From positions 124,001 to 188,000 of the forward strand of contig JADJPS010000001.1 in assembly GCA_016713105.1 (NCBI GenBank): a DNA stretch of 64,000 nucleotides. Direction: 5' to 3'. Shown in pieces: positions 1 to 8,658 of this stretch. How positions within the stretch are numbered: the first letter of the stretch is position 1; every line of letters begins with the position of its first letter. This DNA comes from Devosia sp. (GTDB lineage Bacteria > Pseudomonadota > Alphaproteobacteria > Rhizobiales > Devosiaceae). The notes under the pieces were generated by a model. That model was not told the DNA's origin. It did no database searches and saw only the letters and a list, made by a program, of their open reading frames with translations. The position numbers and the translations under genes are program-made.

Positions 1-8
1 CAAAGTCC

Positions 9-635
9 ATGAACTGGCGAGCAATACTTGGTTTCCTGGCCTTCCTCGTCTGTACCTCGAGCGCAACCGCCAACACCAAGGTGACGTGCGACGCGGTGGA
101 TGATGTCGCGACGGTATCCCACCCCTCGACCATCCACGTCACCTACACCGAGAGTGGCAGGGAGTGCCATTTCACCACCGCGCTTTCCTCCGGCAGCTCG
201 AGCCATGGATCACAGCTGGAGATGGATGCTCAGGGCCTGTACGAGTCCGGAAGGAGGTTTGTCCTCGGCCGCGGTGAGGTGGACCCGTTCGGTGAGGTCG
301 GGGGGGTGATTGCGCAGTTCCTGGTCGCTCCCTTTCTCACCGAAGACCTTGCCAGTAGCGAGGACATCAGAGGCCTCGCAGAGGCCCTGAGGTATGACGA
401 CCGCTTCCTTCGCGAGTGCATCAACTCGGCTTTCGACGGCTATGGATCGGGACTGGATACGGTCGGAAACTTCACCTGCGGCACCATTGTCGAAGGCGGG
501 CGGGACGTTCCCGGCTTCTCGCTCAGCGTGCGGTCGGATCAACCGGTCTTCGTGATTGCGGCTCGAGTTGGCTACCGGGTCTTTGCCGCTTTCGTACCCC
601 AGGCAGCCTTCGAGGCCTACCGCTACTACAACTGA
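9..635 (+). CDS. Hypothetical secreted protein
   Basis: I do not recognise this 208-residue protein. It begins MNWRAILGFLAFLVC, a basic residue followed by a hydrophobic stretch ending in a small-residue motif near residue 21, which is a plausible Sec signal peptide. The mature part has four cysteines, at about residues 27, 53, 137 and 156, which could form two disulfides in the periplasm. There are no further membrane segments. The start lies 8 bases from the window edge, so promoter and ribosome binding site cannot be judged. It stands alone on this strand, next to degraded DNA. The function is unknown. Confidence 0.6.
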   Translation: MNWRAILGFLAFLVCTSSATANTKVTCDAVDDVATVSHPSTIHVTYTESGRECHFTTALSSGSSSHGSQLEMDAQGLYESGRRFVLGRGEVDPFGEVGGVIAQFLVAPFLTEDLASSEDIRGLAEALRYDDRFLRECINSAFDGYGSGLDTVGNFTCGTIVEGGRDVPGFSLSVRSDQPVFVIAARVGYRVFAAFVPQAAFEAYRYYN

Positions 636-1005
636 GGCTTCAGCAATGCCAGCCTCCGGCTGCCGGGCGAGCCGAGCCTGCACCAGCCTCGGCTGCCAAC
701 ACGCTCGCCACGCCAGCGGGTAGGCAAGACGATCGCCGGGCCGCGCTCCTCAGCGACACCGGCGCGTACCGTTGGGATCGCAGAACGGCCCCAGACACCG
801 AAAGATCGCCGGCGCTGTCTGGTCATCAGTGGGAAAAGATGGTGCTGCAAGAGAGGATTGAATTCTACACAACGTAGCAAAATCAATGGCTTGCGAAGCG
901 ATTTGTAGCGGTGGACTGGGAGCGAAAATGTGAGAAGTGACTATCGCGATCTGCAATCGGTGGCCGGCACGGCCCATAGATGCCGCGACGCCCGTTGACC
1001 CGACG
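636..1005. other. Gene-free stretch
   Basis: No reading frame here has a recognisable family, a good start and continuity. Short overlapping frames exist on both strands but look like shadows of GC-rich sequence. From about 840 the composition becomes more AT-rich, as in decayed intergenic DNA. I see no repeat, RNA or terminator that I can defend. Confidence 0.5.
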
Positions 1006-1466
1006 CTACAACGGCCAGTAAAGTCGCCGCAACGGGAGCAACTGCCTCGTCTCGTTGTCGAGCGATTCGTAGTTTTCGACCACGGCCTCGACGAGTTCAT
1101 CGATATCCATTAAGAGACAGCGGAATGCTTGCCCGGTCCGCCTCGTAGCGTGCGTCCTTGGTGAAGCCACCAGTGCTGACACAAAGCCTCTTGTCGTCCT
1201 TGTGGCGCCCTACCAGGAAGCTGCGGATCTCTACCCATCGCGCCTCGGCGGTGTTTGACCTCCACCACTATCCGGGGACTCTCGAAGCCGAGGCCATCTG
1301 CCGAAGCTATGGTGTCCTTGCCGCAATCCTGACCGGCTGGCGGGATTCGGTCTTGTAGCCCATAGCTCTCAACAACCCGGCCACCAGCCGCTGCCTCTGG
1401 TCACAGTCGAGCCTGGCGGCACCCTGCCAAGAGGCCTGGAATCGGGCAGGGCGCCAGCGAGTCTCT
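1006..1466 (-). pseudogene. Mrr-type restriction endonuclease remnant (C-terminal part)
   Basis: Read on the minus strand and allowing frameshifts, this gives the Mrr catalytic-domain pattern. A segment like QRLVAGLLRAMGYKT is followed by one like RIVVEVKHRRGAMG, containing the E-V-K of the PD-(D/E)xK core. Then come STGGFTKDARYEADRA and, near the end, MDIDELVEAVVENYESL. Each piece lies in a different frame, with stops between them, and the N-terminal part is absent. Mrr-family enzymes cut modified DNA; this copy cannot be functional as read. It sits beside DUF429 and methyltransferase remnants, consistent with a decayed restriction-modification or defence region. Confidence 0.6.
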
Positions 1467-1492
1467 ATGGGCTCTCGAGAGCTTGGCCTCGC

Positions 1493-2290
1493 TTAGCGAG
1501 CTTCCACGCCGCATCGTCTACCAGCTTCCTCAAGCCTCTTCCTCACTCCGGTTGAGACCGGCGCAACCATATATCCCCTCGTGAGATCACCGATCATAAT
1601 CGACGCCTCTCGAGGCGCCGACAGCCAATGCACTCCGACAAGGGCGCAGATGACTGCGTCCAGGCTGTCCTGATCGGCCTTACGCGGCGCAGGTTTTGTT
1701 GATGCAGGTCGCACCAGTCGCCGAGCCCATGATCTCGTGATTTCGTCCAAAGTGATCGACCACATCAACGACCGTGACCCAGCTCGTGCGAGAACTTCCT
1801 CGCGTTTGCCGGATTGTTTTTGGCTGCGAAAGCCTGCCGTGGAAGCGATCATCGAACGAGGGCAAGGCCAATGCGGGAACACCTCTCATGATGCAGTCCG
1901 CTTGATGCTGACCGAGCAAGCTCCGGATCTCGGTCGCTGATAGTCGGTGTTTGAAGTTCCAAATGGGGGCCGTGTCATTGAACATGCCAAGCTTTGAGCG
2001 GTTCGCGGGTTGGACGCCGCCACCCACGAATGAGATGAGCGATGCCGCAACCTTGTCGACAGGACGGATCCCGAACTGATTTGGCACGATGGTTGGCTGA
2101 TCGGTCGCAACAAGACAGCGGTCGGCCTGCGCTGCTTCACGAAGGATGACTTCAGTGCCTGGGAAAGTCGCCAGCTCCAGGTGCTACGAATTCGGACTCC
2201 CCGTCCCGACGCCACGGATGGCGCAGACCGCGTCGGGGCAGTCAGTCTGTCGGTCCATGCGGAGTCGAAGCCGATGACGGTGGTTGTCAT
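1493..2290 (-). pseudogene. DUF429 family protein (predicted RNase H-like nuclease), frameshifted
   Basis: The start reads MTTTVIGFDSAWTD, the typical DUF429 opening with the first acidic residue of an RNase H-like fold. The frame is then lost. A middle piece (PNQFGIRPVDKVAAS through SLLGQHQADCIMRGVPA) lies in a second frame. The C-terminal piece (KADQDSLDAVICALVGVHWL) lies in a third. At least three indels separate the pieces, so the gene is broken as read. Its ATG overlaps the stop of the truncated gene upstream by ATGA, so the two once formed an operon. The biochemical role of DUF429 is not established. Confidence 0.65.
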
Positions 2291-2497
2291 CTGAAGGCGA
2301 CCTCAATGCCGCGCCACTCCGCTTCGTGGGATCCTTCGAAGTTGGCCATTCCCGGCTTGGTGAGCGTTCGGGCCGGTTTGGCGTGGCTGTTGATCGTGCG
2401 CACCGGCTTCTCGTGCCAGCTGATGTTGAACGCCCAATAGGTCGGAAAAAAGTAGAGCCCCGCATGCGGCAGGTGGTCATGAATCCACCAGGCGAGC
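2287..2497 (-). pseudogene. Truncated gene cut by the IS end (C-terminal ~70 residues left)
   Basis: On the minus strand an open frame runs out of the insertion element and continues as LAWWIHDHLPHAGLYFFPTY to a stop at 2287, overlapping the DUF429 start. The sequence is rich in Trp, His and aromatic residues and ends EAEWRGIEVAFR. I do not recognise the family. The boundary with the terminal inverted repeat at 2498 shows that the N-terminal part was removed or displaced by the element. No matching N-terminal part is evident on the other side, at 3791 onward. Confidence 0.55.
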
Positions 2498-2516
2498 TGG
2501 ACACCCGCAAAAACCG
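2498..2516 (+). repeat. Left terminal inverted repeat of the IS
   Basis: TGGACACCCGCAAAAACCG. It matches the reverse complement of 3772-3790 over about 16 of the outer 18 positions, the main difference being one A in the A-run. Confidence 0.75.
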
Positions 2517-2635
2517 TGTTGATGAACCCGGCGATGCTGTGATGGCGGGCTGAGTTCAGTGTTTGGGCGGATTTAGCGCGGCCTTTGACGGTCCGCAGCG
2601 GCCAGCAAGGGCGTTTGCCGGTATTCCGGGCAGAC

Positions 2636-3716
2636 TCATGCCGTGACCACTCGCTTTTCGTGCAAGACCAGACGGTCGAAGTTGTAGGCGAGATTGGCGA
2701 GGGTCAGCTTGGCCTCGGCCCGCGTGATGCCGATGGTGCGGATGAACAGGCCGAACCGGTTCTTCTGGTGGGCGAACACATGCTCGATCCTGGCACGGAT
2801 CGACGACTTGGCTGCATTGGCCCCTTGCGCTTGCGATTGGCATCGACTTGCCCTTCGGCTTGCGCCGGTGAATGCGGCTGGTCAGCATCCGCTCGTCCAG
2901 CCAGGCTTCGTTGCGTTGGGAGCGATAGGCGCTATCGGCCCAGACCTCGCTGCCGGTGTTCTGCCGATCAATGACCTGGCGCAGCATCCGCCCATCGGGA
3001 TGGGATGCCGAAGTCACCGCTGCGGCCCGGATGAAGCCATAGCGCCGGTCGATGCTGATATGGCTTTTGTAGCCGAACACCGGGATGGCGATCATGGGCA
3101 GCGGCGTGCCGTCTGGTCGGTAGCGCACCTTGCCCCCGATCTTGAGCGTCCAGCGCGCATCGGTGTCTTTTTGCGCCGCCTTGGCCGGCTCGTCGGGCCA
3201 GATCTCCTGCGCCGATTTACCGGCCTTGATGGCCTGCCGTTCGCCATCGGTGTTGCGCTGCTTGGGCGCCGGCACCAGTGAGGCATCAACGATCTGTCCC
3301 GACATCGGGATGTAGCCCTTCTTGTGCAGTTGCCAGTCGAAGGCCTTCATCACCCGCTTGAGCGTGCCCGTCTCGGTCATGCGGTTACGGAAGTGCCGGA
3401 TGGTGTTCTCATCGGGCGTCCGGTCGCCCAGCGAGAACCCCAGGAACCGCATCCAGCTGAGCCGGTCCCGGATCATGAACTCCATGCGGGCGTCGGACAG
3501 GTTGTGCTGGGTCTGCAGGATCAGGACCTTGAACATCGCCACCGGATCGAAGGGCGGACGCCCGCCCTTGCTGCCGTCTCCGTAACCCAGCCCTTCGACC
3601 AACCAGCCACGGAAATACTCGAAATCCACGGTCCGTTCCAAAACCTCGAGCGGATCGCCGTGCTGGCTCAGCGCTTCAAGATGATCGTTCAGGCTGAAAA
3701 GCGAATGCGGGTCCAT
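2636..3716 (-). pseudogene. IS5-family transposase, frameshifted near the C-terminus
   Basis: The N-terminal two thirds are intact: MDPHSLFSLNDHLEALS, then the DUF772-like helical domain (GGRPPFDPVAMFKVLILQ, DRLSWMRFLGF). Next come the DDE catalytic core with QIVDASLVPAPKQRN (first Asp) and EVWADSAYRSQRNEAWL (second Asp). Near 2840 the frame shifts. The conserved end (KSSIRARIEHVFAHQKNRFG, with the catalytic Glu, through NLAYNFDRLV) continues one frame over to a stop at 2636. As read, the first frame instead runs to 2556 with unrelated residues. It is either a dead copy or a sequencing indel. Confidence 0.8.
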
Positions 3717-3771
3717 GATGACGCTCCAGGATCGGACGACATCAGTGAATCATGACACCATCCAAGCCGCG

Positions 3772-3790
3772 AGGGTTTTGCGGGTGTCCA
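3772..3790 (-). repeat. Right terminal inverted repeat of the IS
   Basis: Read on the minus strand it starts TGGACACCCGCAAAACCC. It lies about 55 bases upstream of the transposase start codon, the usual position for the promoter-proximal end of an IS5-type element. Confidence 0.75.
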
Positions 3791-3997
3791 CCTACCGATT
3801 TCTCTATATTGGCAGCATGTCTTCATGCAGCAACGGAGACCTGGGAGTTTCGCTTCGCACTTACGTCGGCTCTCGAGCCCCACAGGAGCTGTGTGGGCAA
3901 GATCGCTAGCGCAATTGGGGTCGCAGAGCCGATCTTTACAAGTTCGCCAGAGCGTGCGTTCTATGAATGTTCTACTCGATAGGGCCCTAGCGATTCG

Positions 3998-5050
3998 ATG
4001 ACCCTTAGCGCAATCTCACTTTTCACTGGTTTTGGTGGCTTGGACTTCGGCTTCGGGCTGCTGGCTTTGAAACTAGGCTTGCGCTTGACCTCGACCGAGA
4101 CGCTTGCGCCTCAGTGCGGCTGAACCGGACGTGGCAAGTACTTGAAGGACCGATCGCCGAAGCACTTCGGACGAGGATTCTGCGAGGTGCCAGCCCTGCC
4201 CGTGGCGAGGTTGATGTGCTGTTTGGTGGACCACCATGTCAGCCGTTCAGCAAATCGGGTTTTTGGTTCGAGCGGCAACCCTGGAAGGCTCGATGACCCA
4301 GCGGATACGCTTTCGCAGTTCATCCGAGTATTGAGGACACCCAACCAAAGACCTACCTCATCGAGAATGTCCCAGGTCTTGCTTTCAAAGGAAAGGCAGA
4401 GGGTGCCGAGGCGATACGAAGGGCATTGAGCAGGTCAACTGAGTGGCTCGAACTATTCGATCCGCGCAAGACTTTGAATGCGGCGGACTTCCGGGGTGCC
4501 GCAACTTAGGGAGAGAATTTTCTTCGTTGGATCACGGGATGGAAGGGCTTTTCGCTTTCCGGCACCTACCCATGCGCCAGCGGAGGCGCTCAACGCTGAC
4601 CTCATCACTCACACCGCTGCGTGGCACGCAATCGGTGACCTAGACCCCGGCGATACCGCGCAGAACCTAGCTCTAGCTGGAAAGTGGGCGGATTTGCTTC
4701 CAACCATCCCAGAGGGTTGCAACTATTTGTGGCATACTGACCGCAGGGGTGGCCAGCCGCTCTTCGGATGGCGTCGGAGGTATTGGAACTTCCTGCTAAA
4801 ATTATCGAAGCGACAACCTGCCTGGACAATTCAAGCCCAGCCGGGACCTGCAACAGGCCCTTTTCACTGGAATAACCGAAGGTTGTCTGCCCTTGAGCTT
4901 GCTCGGCTTCAGACGTTCCCCGACGGACTGCGAGCATCCTGGCACCGGAAGGGGCAGGGGCGCAGAAGCCCGATCGGAAAACGTCGGCCCTGCTGGTTTC
5001 TAGATGCGTGGCATCGAAAGCCTACAGGGAGGCCGTGGCACCGTTGGTCG
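3998..5050 (+). pseudogene. DNA cytosine-5 methyltransferase (Dcm-like), several frameshifts
   Basis: The gene opens MTLSAISLFTGFGGLDFGFG, motif I of C5 methyltransferases (SAM binding). It then breaks and resumes in another frame with DVLFGGPPCQPFSKSGF, the motif IV Pro-Cys catalytic loop at about 4210-4250. A third frame carries VPQLRERIFFVGSRDG (motif VIII region). It then continues through GGQPLFGWRRRYW and RLSALELARLQTFPD, the motif IX-X region. At least three indels disrupt it. The 3' end merges into an unrelated inverted fragment near 5050-5080. No complete partner endonuclease is present. It is probably the methylase of a dead restriction-modification system. Confidence 0.75.
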
Positions 5051-5074
5051 CTCCGCCTCGCGGCCGAGGCCGGA

Positions 5075-5253
5075 TCAGGGCGCGGCACGTCGAGCACGTC
5101 GCACAGTTCGGTGAGAAACAGCGCATAATTGGCACGCTCGGCGCCACCCTCGCGCCCCTGCCAGCGGGCAATGAACTGTTCAATATCGGTTTGGCACTCA
5201 AATCCCCCCGCCGCCAGTTTAGCGGCAAGTGCCAGCAATAACAAACGCCCCAT
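5075..5253 (-). pseudogene. N-terminal fragment of a class I SAM-dependent DNA methylase
   Basis: On the minus strand the sequence TDIEQFIARWQGREGGAERA, then NYALFLTELCDVLDVPRPDP, is the characteristic opening of large class I DNA methyltransferases of the type IIG/MmeI-like kind. Homology stops abruptly after the Pro-Asp-Pro, where the sequence becomes the inverted 3' end of the C5 methyltransferase. Only about 45 family residues remain, plus a hydrophobic leader in the same frame that is probably not native. It is the stump of a second modification gene, joined tail to tail with the first by a rearrangement. Confidence 0.55.
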
Positions 5254-5263
5254 CGTCCCCTGA

Positions 5264-5286
5264 CCCTCTCCCGTGACGGGAGAGGG
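5264..5286. repeat. Short inverted repeat, hairpin-forming
   Basis: CCCTCTCCC, a GTGAC loop, and GGGAGAGGG: perfect 9-bp arms. The motif resembles the small extragenic palindromes common between genes in Hyphomicrobiales. It lies at the boundary between the decayed patch and intact genes, and could act as a terminator or as a recombination joint. Confidence 0.5.
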
Positions 5287-5425
5287 CGGGACGTGCGAGC
5301 CGCATCGCCGGCCGCTCCCCAGCCGACGCGGCGTCGGGGCGGGGATAGCGCGGGACGGACGCCGGGGGCAAATGGAGTTCGCAACGTGAAGTTAATCGCG
5401 GGTCGGCGCGGCGCATAAAATGCCG

Positions 5426-6174
5426 TCAGCCGGCGCCGTGGGCCAGCGCCAGCAGCGCCTCGGTCTCGTCCGGCACGTTCTCGGCGAGGCGTGCCGCGGC
5501 AAGGATGGGCAGCCAGGCCGCGAGTGCGGCGCGGCGCACCAGGTCGGGCGCGGCGGCGGCGAGCGAGGCCGCGGTGAAGGCCGGCGGGGCGGGCGAGCCG
5601 GAGCGGCAGCCAGGTCCGGACAGATCGGCCGCCGGCGAACTACCGTGGCATCGAGCCAGTCGACCACCACCGGCGCCTCGGGCGGGCCGCTGACGTTCAT
5701 CGGGTGGAAATCGCCATGGCACAGCCGGTCACCGTCGGGCAGCGCGGCGAGCCGGTCGCCGAGGTCGGCGCGGGTCGCGGCATCGAGCCCCTCGGCCCGC
5801 TCGAGCGCGGCGGCGAGCCGGGTCTTGAGGCGCGCGAGCCCGCTGCCGGCGGCGCGATGGATGCGCTCGTGCACGCCGACCAGCGCGGCGAGATAGCGCG
5901 GCAGTTGCGCCGGATCGGCGAGCAGCGCATCCCCGAAGCTCGGGCCCGGCGCCCGGCTCATCACCAGCCCCCAGCGGCCACCGAACTCGCCGACGCCGAG
6001 GACGCGCGGCGTCGGCAGCCCCGCGGCCTCGACCAGCGCCAGCGCCGCCGCCTCGCGGAAGGCCTGCGGCTTGGCGCCGGGATCGCGGTAGAGCTTGAGC
6101 ACGTCCGCCCCATGGGCAAAGACCTCGGCGACCCGCCCGACCCCGATCAGCGCTCCGATGGCGGCGGCGTCCAT
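5426..6174 (-). pseudogene. Aminoglycoside phosphotransferase (APH) family kinase, one frameshift
   Basis: The protein begins MDAAAIGALIGVGRVAEVF, followed by the ATP-binding lysine region (DVLKLYRDPG). The kinase catalytic loop is LCHGDFHPMNV (Brenner motif HGDxHxxN) and the metal-binding Asp is in VVVDWLDAT. The frame shifts at about 5645, and the C-terminal helices (LVRRAALAAWLPILAAARL, stop at 5426) lie in the next frame. A single indel explains everything, so a working gene with a sequence error is possible. The family phosphorylates small molecules; the substrate is unknown, and antibiotic resistance should not be assumed. It is divergent from the GFA gene. Confidence 0.65.
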
Positions 6175-6270
6175 GCGGCCTCCTTCCGCCCCGGCGGCGG
6201 GCCGGCCTCGCGCAGCATCTTGAGCGTCAGCGGATCCTCGACCCCGGCGAAATACTTCGCATTGTGTCCC

Positions 6271-6640
6271 ATGCCCACCCTCGCCAGCTGCCATTGCGGC
6301 GGCACCGTCATCGCCCTGCCCGGGCCGCCCACCCATGCCACGCAGTGCACCTGCACCTACTGCACCAAGACCGGCGGACTGTGGTCCTACTATCCGCCCG
6401 ACGCGGTGCGGATCGTGAAGGCCGAGCACCTCGGGCTCTATGCGCCCAACACCCACAACGAGCACTATTTCTGCACCCGCTGCGGCATCACCACGCACGG
6501 CGTCTCGCCCGACTGGGAACTGGGCGGCGAGGGCATCCCCGGAAAGCAGGAAATTCGCCGTGAACGCCCGGCTGCTCGACGACTACGCGCTGTTCACCGC
6601 GCTCGCCATCACCCCGATCGACGGCCGCACCCTGTGGTGA
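6271..6640 (+). pseudogene. GFA-domain (CENP-V/GFA) protein, one frameshift
   Basis: MPTLASCHCGGTVIALPG carries the CxC zinc motif of the GFA family. It is followed by CTCTYCTKTGGLW (CxxC) and HNEHYFCTRCGITTHGV (CxxC), which complete the two zinc sites. The frame slips near 6545, and the expected ending NARLLDDYALFTALAITPID continues in the next frame to a stop at 6640. Length after correction is about 122 residues, normal for the family. GFA proteins are named after a glutathione-formaldehyde adduct enzyme, but most have no proven function. A sequencing indel is the simplest explanation for the break. Confidence 0.7.
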
Positions 6641-6663
6641 GGGCCGATTCGGCTCCGGCAGGA

Positions 6664-6716
6664 AACCTGCAAAAGTAAGCAGGTTATGCAAAACCTGCTC
6701 GATAGGTGCAGGTTTT
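6664..6716. repeat. Double palindrome, left copy (metal module boundary or operator)
   Basis: Two adjacent inverted repeats. The first is AACCTGC, 8 nt, GCAGGTT (6664-6685). Four bases later comes AAAACCTGC, 9 nt, GCAGGTTTT (6690-6716). The arrangement matches, in reverse orientation, the double palindrome at 14828-14888. It lies 67 bases upstream of the ABC ATPase start, where an operator would be expected. Confidence 0.7.
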
Positions 6717-6782
6717 ACTGGCCCACTCTCCCCATAGTGCAGCGATCGGCAGGCGGCTGCCGGTCCGTGGGGGGAAAGACGG

Positions 6783-7625
6783 ATGACCGAGGCGGCCCAG
6801 GACGCGCTGACGATGCCGCGCGGCGCGACGGATCCCGGACGCGGCCGGCTCGTCGGGGCGCGGCCCGCCGGCCTCTCGGTCTCGCGCCTCGCCTGGGCCC
6901 CGCGCCACGGCGCGCCGATCATCCGCGACATCGACTTTGCCGTGGCCCCGGGCGAGATGCTGGCCATTGTCGGGCCCAACGGCGCCGGCAAGTCGAGCCT
7001 GCTGCGCTGTCTCTACCGCTATCACCGGCCCGTGGCCGGCGCCGTCCAGCTCGACGGCGCCGACATCTGGAGCCTCTCGGCCCGCGACTGCGCCCGGCGC
7101 GTCGCCACCGTGCTGCAGGAAAGCGCCTCCGATTTCGGCCTCAGCGTCGCCGAGATCGTCGAACTGGGCCTCACCCCGCATGCGAACGGCCGCGGCGCCT
7201 CCGACGGCGACGCGGTCGAGGAGGCGCTGGCACTGATGGGGCTCGATCGGCTCGCGGCGCGCGACCTGTCGACGCTCTCGGGCGGGGAGCGGCAGCGGGT
7301 GATGATCGCCCGCGCCCTGGTGCAGCGGCCGGACCTGCTGATCCTCGACGAGCCCACCAACCATCTCGACATCCGCCACCAGCTCGAAGTGCTCGACCTG
7401 CTGTCGCGCCTGCCCACGACCGTGGTGGTGTCGCTGCACGACCTGGCGCTCGCCAGCGCCCATGCCGACCGCGTGCTGGTCCTCGCCGACGGCCGGCTGA
7501 CGGCGCTCGGCACCCCGCTCGACGTCCTCACCCCCGATGCCATCCGCCGCACCTTCGCGGTCGGCACCGCCATCGACCGCCACCCGGTCACCGGCCAGCC
7601 CCGCTTTTCCTTCCATCTCGAATAG
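6783..7625 (+). CDS. FecCD-type ABC importer, ATP-binding protein
   Basis: This 280-residue ATPase has Walker A GPNGAGKSS (about residue 65), the Q-loop in VATVLQESASDFG, signature LSGGERQR, Walker B LLILDEPTNHLD and the H-loop in VSLHDLALA. The pattern is that of the iron-siderophore/haem/cobalamin ABC class (FepC/BtuD/HmuV). The first 30 residues before SVSRLAWAP are extra to the fold, so an internal start is possible. It is the first gene of a probable operon with a binding protein (18-base gap) and permease, preceded by the double palindrome. The cargo cannot be read from sequence; the neighbours suggest a transition metal or metal chelate. Confidence 0.85.
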   Translation: MTEAAQDALTMPRGATDPGRGRLVGARPAGLSVSRLAWAPRHGAPIIRDIDFAVAPGEMLAIVGPNGAGKSSLLRCLYRYHRPVAGAVQLDGADIWSLSARDCARRVATVLQESASDFGLSVAEIVELGLTPHANGRGASDGDAVEEALALMGLDRLAARDLSTLSGGERQRVMIARALVQRPDLLILDEPTNHLDIRHQLEVLDLLSRLPTTVVVSLHDLALASAHADRVLVLADGRLTALGTPLDVLTPDAIRRTFAVGTAIDRHPVTGQPRFSFHLE

Positions 7626-7643
7626 ACCCACAAGGAGTACTGC

Positions 7644-8585
7644 ATGCCGAGACTTCCGATGATCGCTGCCTTCGCCCTCCTCGCCCCCCCGGCGCTCGCC
7701 TCGAGCTTCCCGGTGACGGTACACAGCTGCAACCGCGAGGTAACCTTCGCGGCCGCGCCGCAGCGCGCCGTGTCCAACGACGTCAACCTCACCGAGATGA
7801 TGTTCGCGCTCGGGCTGAGCGGCAACATGGCCGGCTACACCGGCGTCTCCGAGTGGGTGAAGCTCGACGAGCGGCTCCGCGCCGGCGCCGGCGAACTGGC
7901 CAGTCTCTCGCCCGACTATCCCACCAAGGAAGTCCTGCTCGGTGCCGATGCCGATTTCTACTTTGCCGGCTGGAACTACGGCATGCGGGTCGGCGGCGAG
8001 ATCACGCCGGACTCGCTGGCCGCGTTCGGCATCGCCGTCTACGAGCTGACCGAGAGCTGCATCCACATCATGGAAAAGCCCAAGGCGTCGATGGACGATG
8101 TGTACAACGACCTGCTCAACCTCGGCCGCATCTTCGGCGTCGAGGAACGCGCCGTGGCCCTGGTCGAGGGCTACCAGGCCGACCTCGCCGCCTACACCGC
8201 CGGGCTGCCGGCGCTCGCGGCCGCGCCCGGGGTGTTCGTCTACGATTCGGGCGAGGACAAGCCGTTCACCGCCGGCCGCTTCGCCATCCCCACCGCCCTG
8301 ATCGAGGCGGCGGGCGGCACCAACATCATGGACGATGCGTCCTCGAGCTGGCTGGAAATCGGCTGGGAGCCGGTCATCGAGCGCCCCCCGATGTCGTGGT
8401 GATCGTCAACTACGGCTCGGTCACGGCCGAGCAGAAGATCGCCTTCATGAAAAAGCAATCCGGCCTTCAAGGACATCCCGGCCGTCGTCAACGACCGCTT
8501 CGTCGTGCTCGAGTATGTCGAGGCTACTCCGGGCCCGCGCAATATCGAGGCCATCAAGCGGCTGGCCGAAGCGTTCCGCGAGTAA
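7644..8585 (+). CDS. ABC importer periplasmic binding protein (FecB/BtuF class), two frameshifts
   Basis: MPRLPMIAAFALLAPPALAS is a signal peptide. The mature protein starts with the usual NREVTFAAAPQRAVS opening of helical-backbone metal-chelate receptors. The first frame stops at 8402 after WEPVIERPP, where a C-run appears one base short. Restoring it gives DVVVIVNYGSVTAEQKIAFM. A second slip near 8458 leads to PAFKDIPAVVNDRFVVLEYV and a stop at 8585. Corrected length is about 313 residues, normal for this class. It is most likely an intact gene with sequence errors. It delivers the chelate to the permease encoded downstream. Confidence 0.75.
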
Positions 8586-8658
8586 CCGCAACGGCATCGC
8601 CCCGCACCCCTGGCGTGGCGATGCCGCGGCCGGCCCGTCCGACCGGAGAACCCTCCCG

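Larger units (their letters stand above)
2498..3790 (-). mobile_element. IS5-family insertion sequence
   Basis: The element of about 1.29 kb is bounded by inverted repeats: TGGACACCCGCAAAAACC from 2498, and its near-perfect reverse complement ending at 3790. The single transposase gene on the minus strand is of the IS5/IS1031 type. No target-site duplication is visible: the left flank ends in GCGAGC and the right flank begins CCTACC. This suggests that recombination or deletion after insertion joined unrelated DNA. The left end cuts a gene; the right side leads into a decayed DNA methyltransferase. Confidence 0.8.

Noticed and set aside
5426..6174. Calling the APH-family gene an antibiotic resistance gene
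   Set aside because: The kinase motifs are present, but the family is very broad and this sequence is not close to any known aminoglycoside-modifying enzyme that I recognise.
6147..6356. Small minus-strand frame upstream of the APH gene (MGHNAKYFAGVED…)
   Set aside because: It overlaps the conserved GFA coding sequence on the other strand, with no ribosome binding site evidence. It could be a tiny leader, but this cannot be supported.
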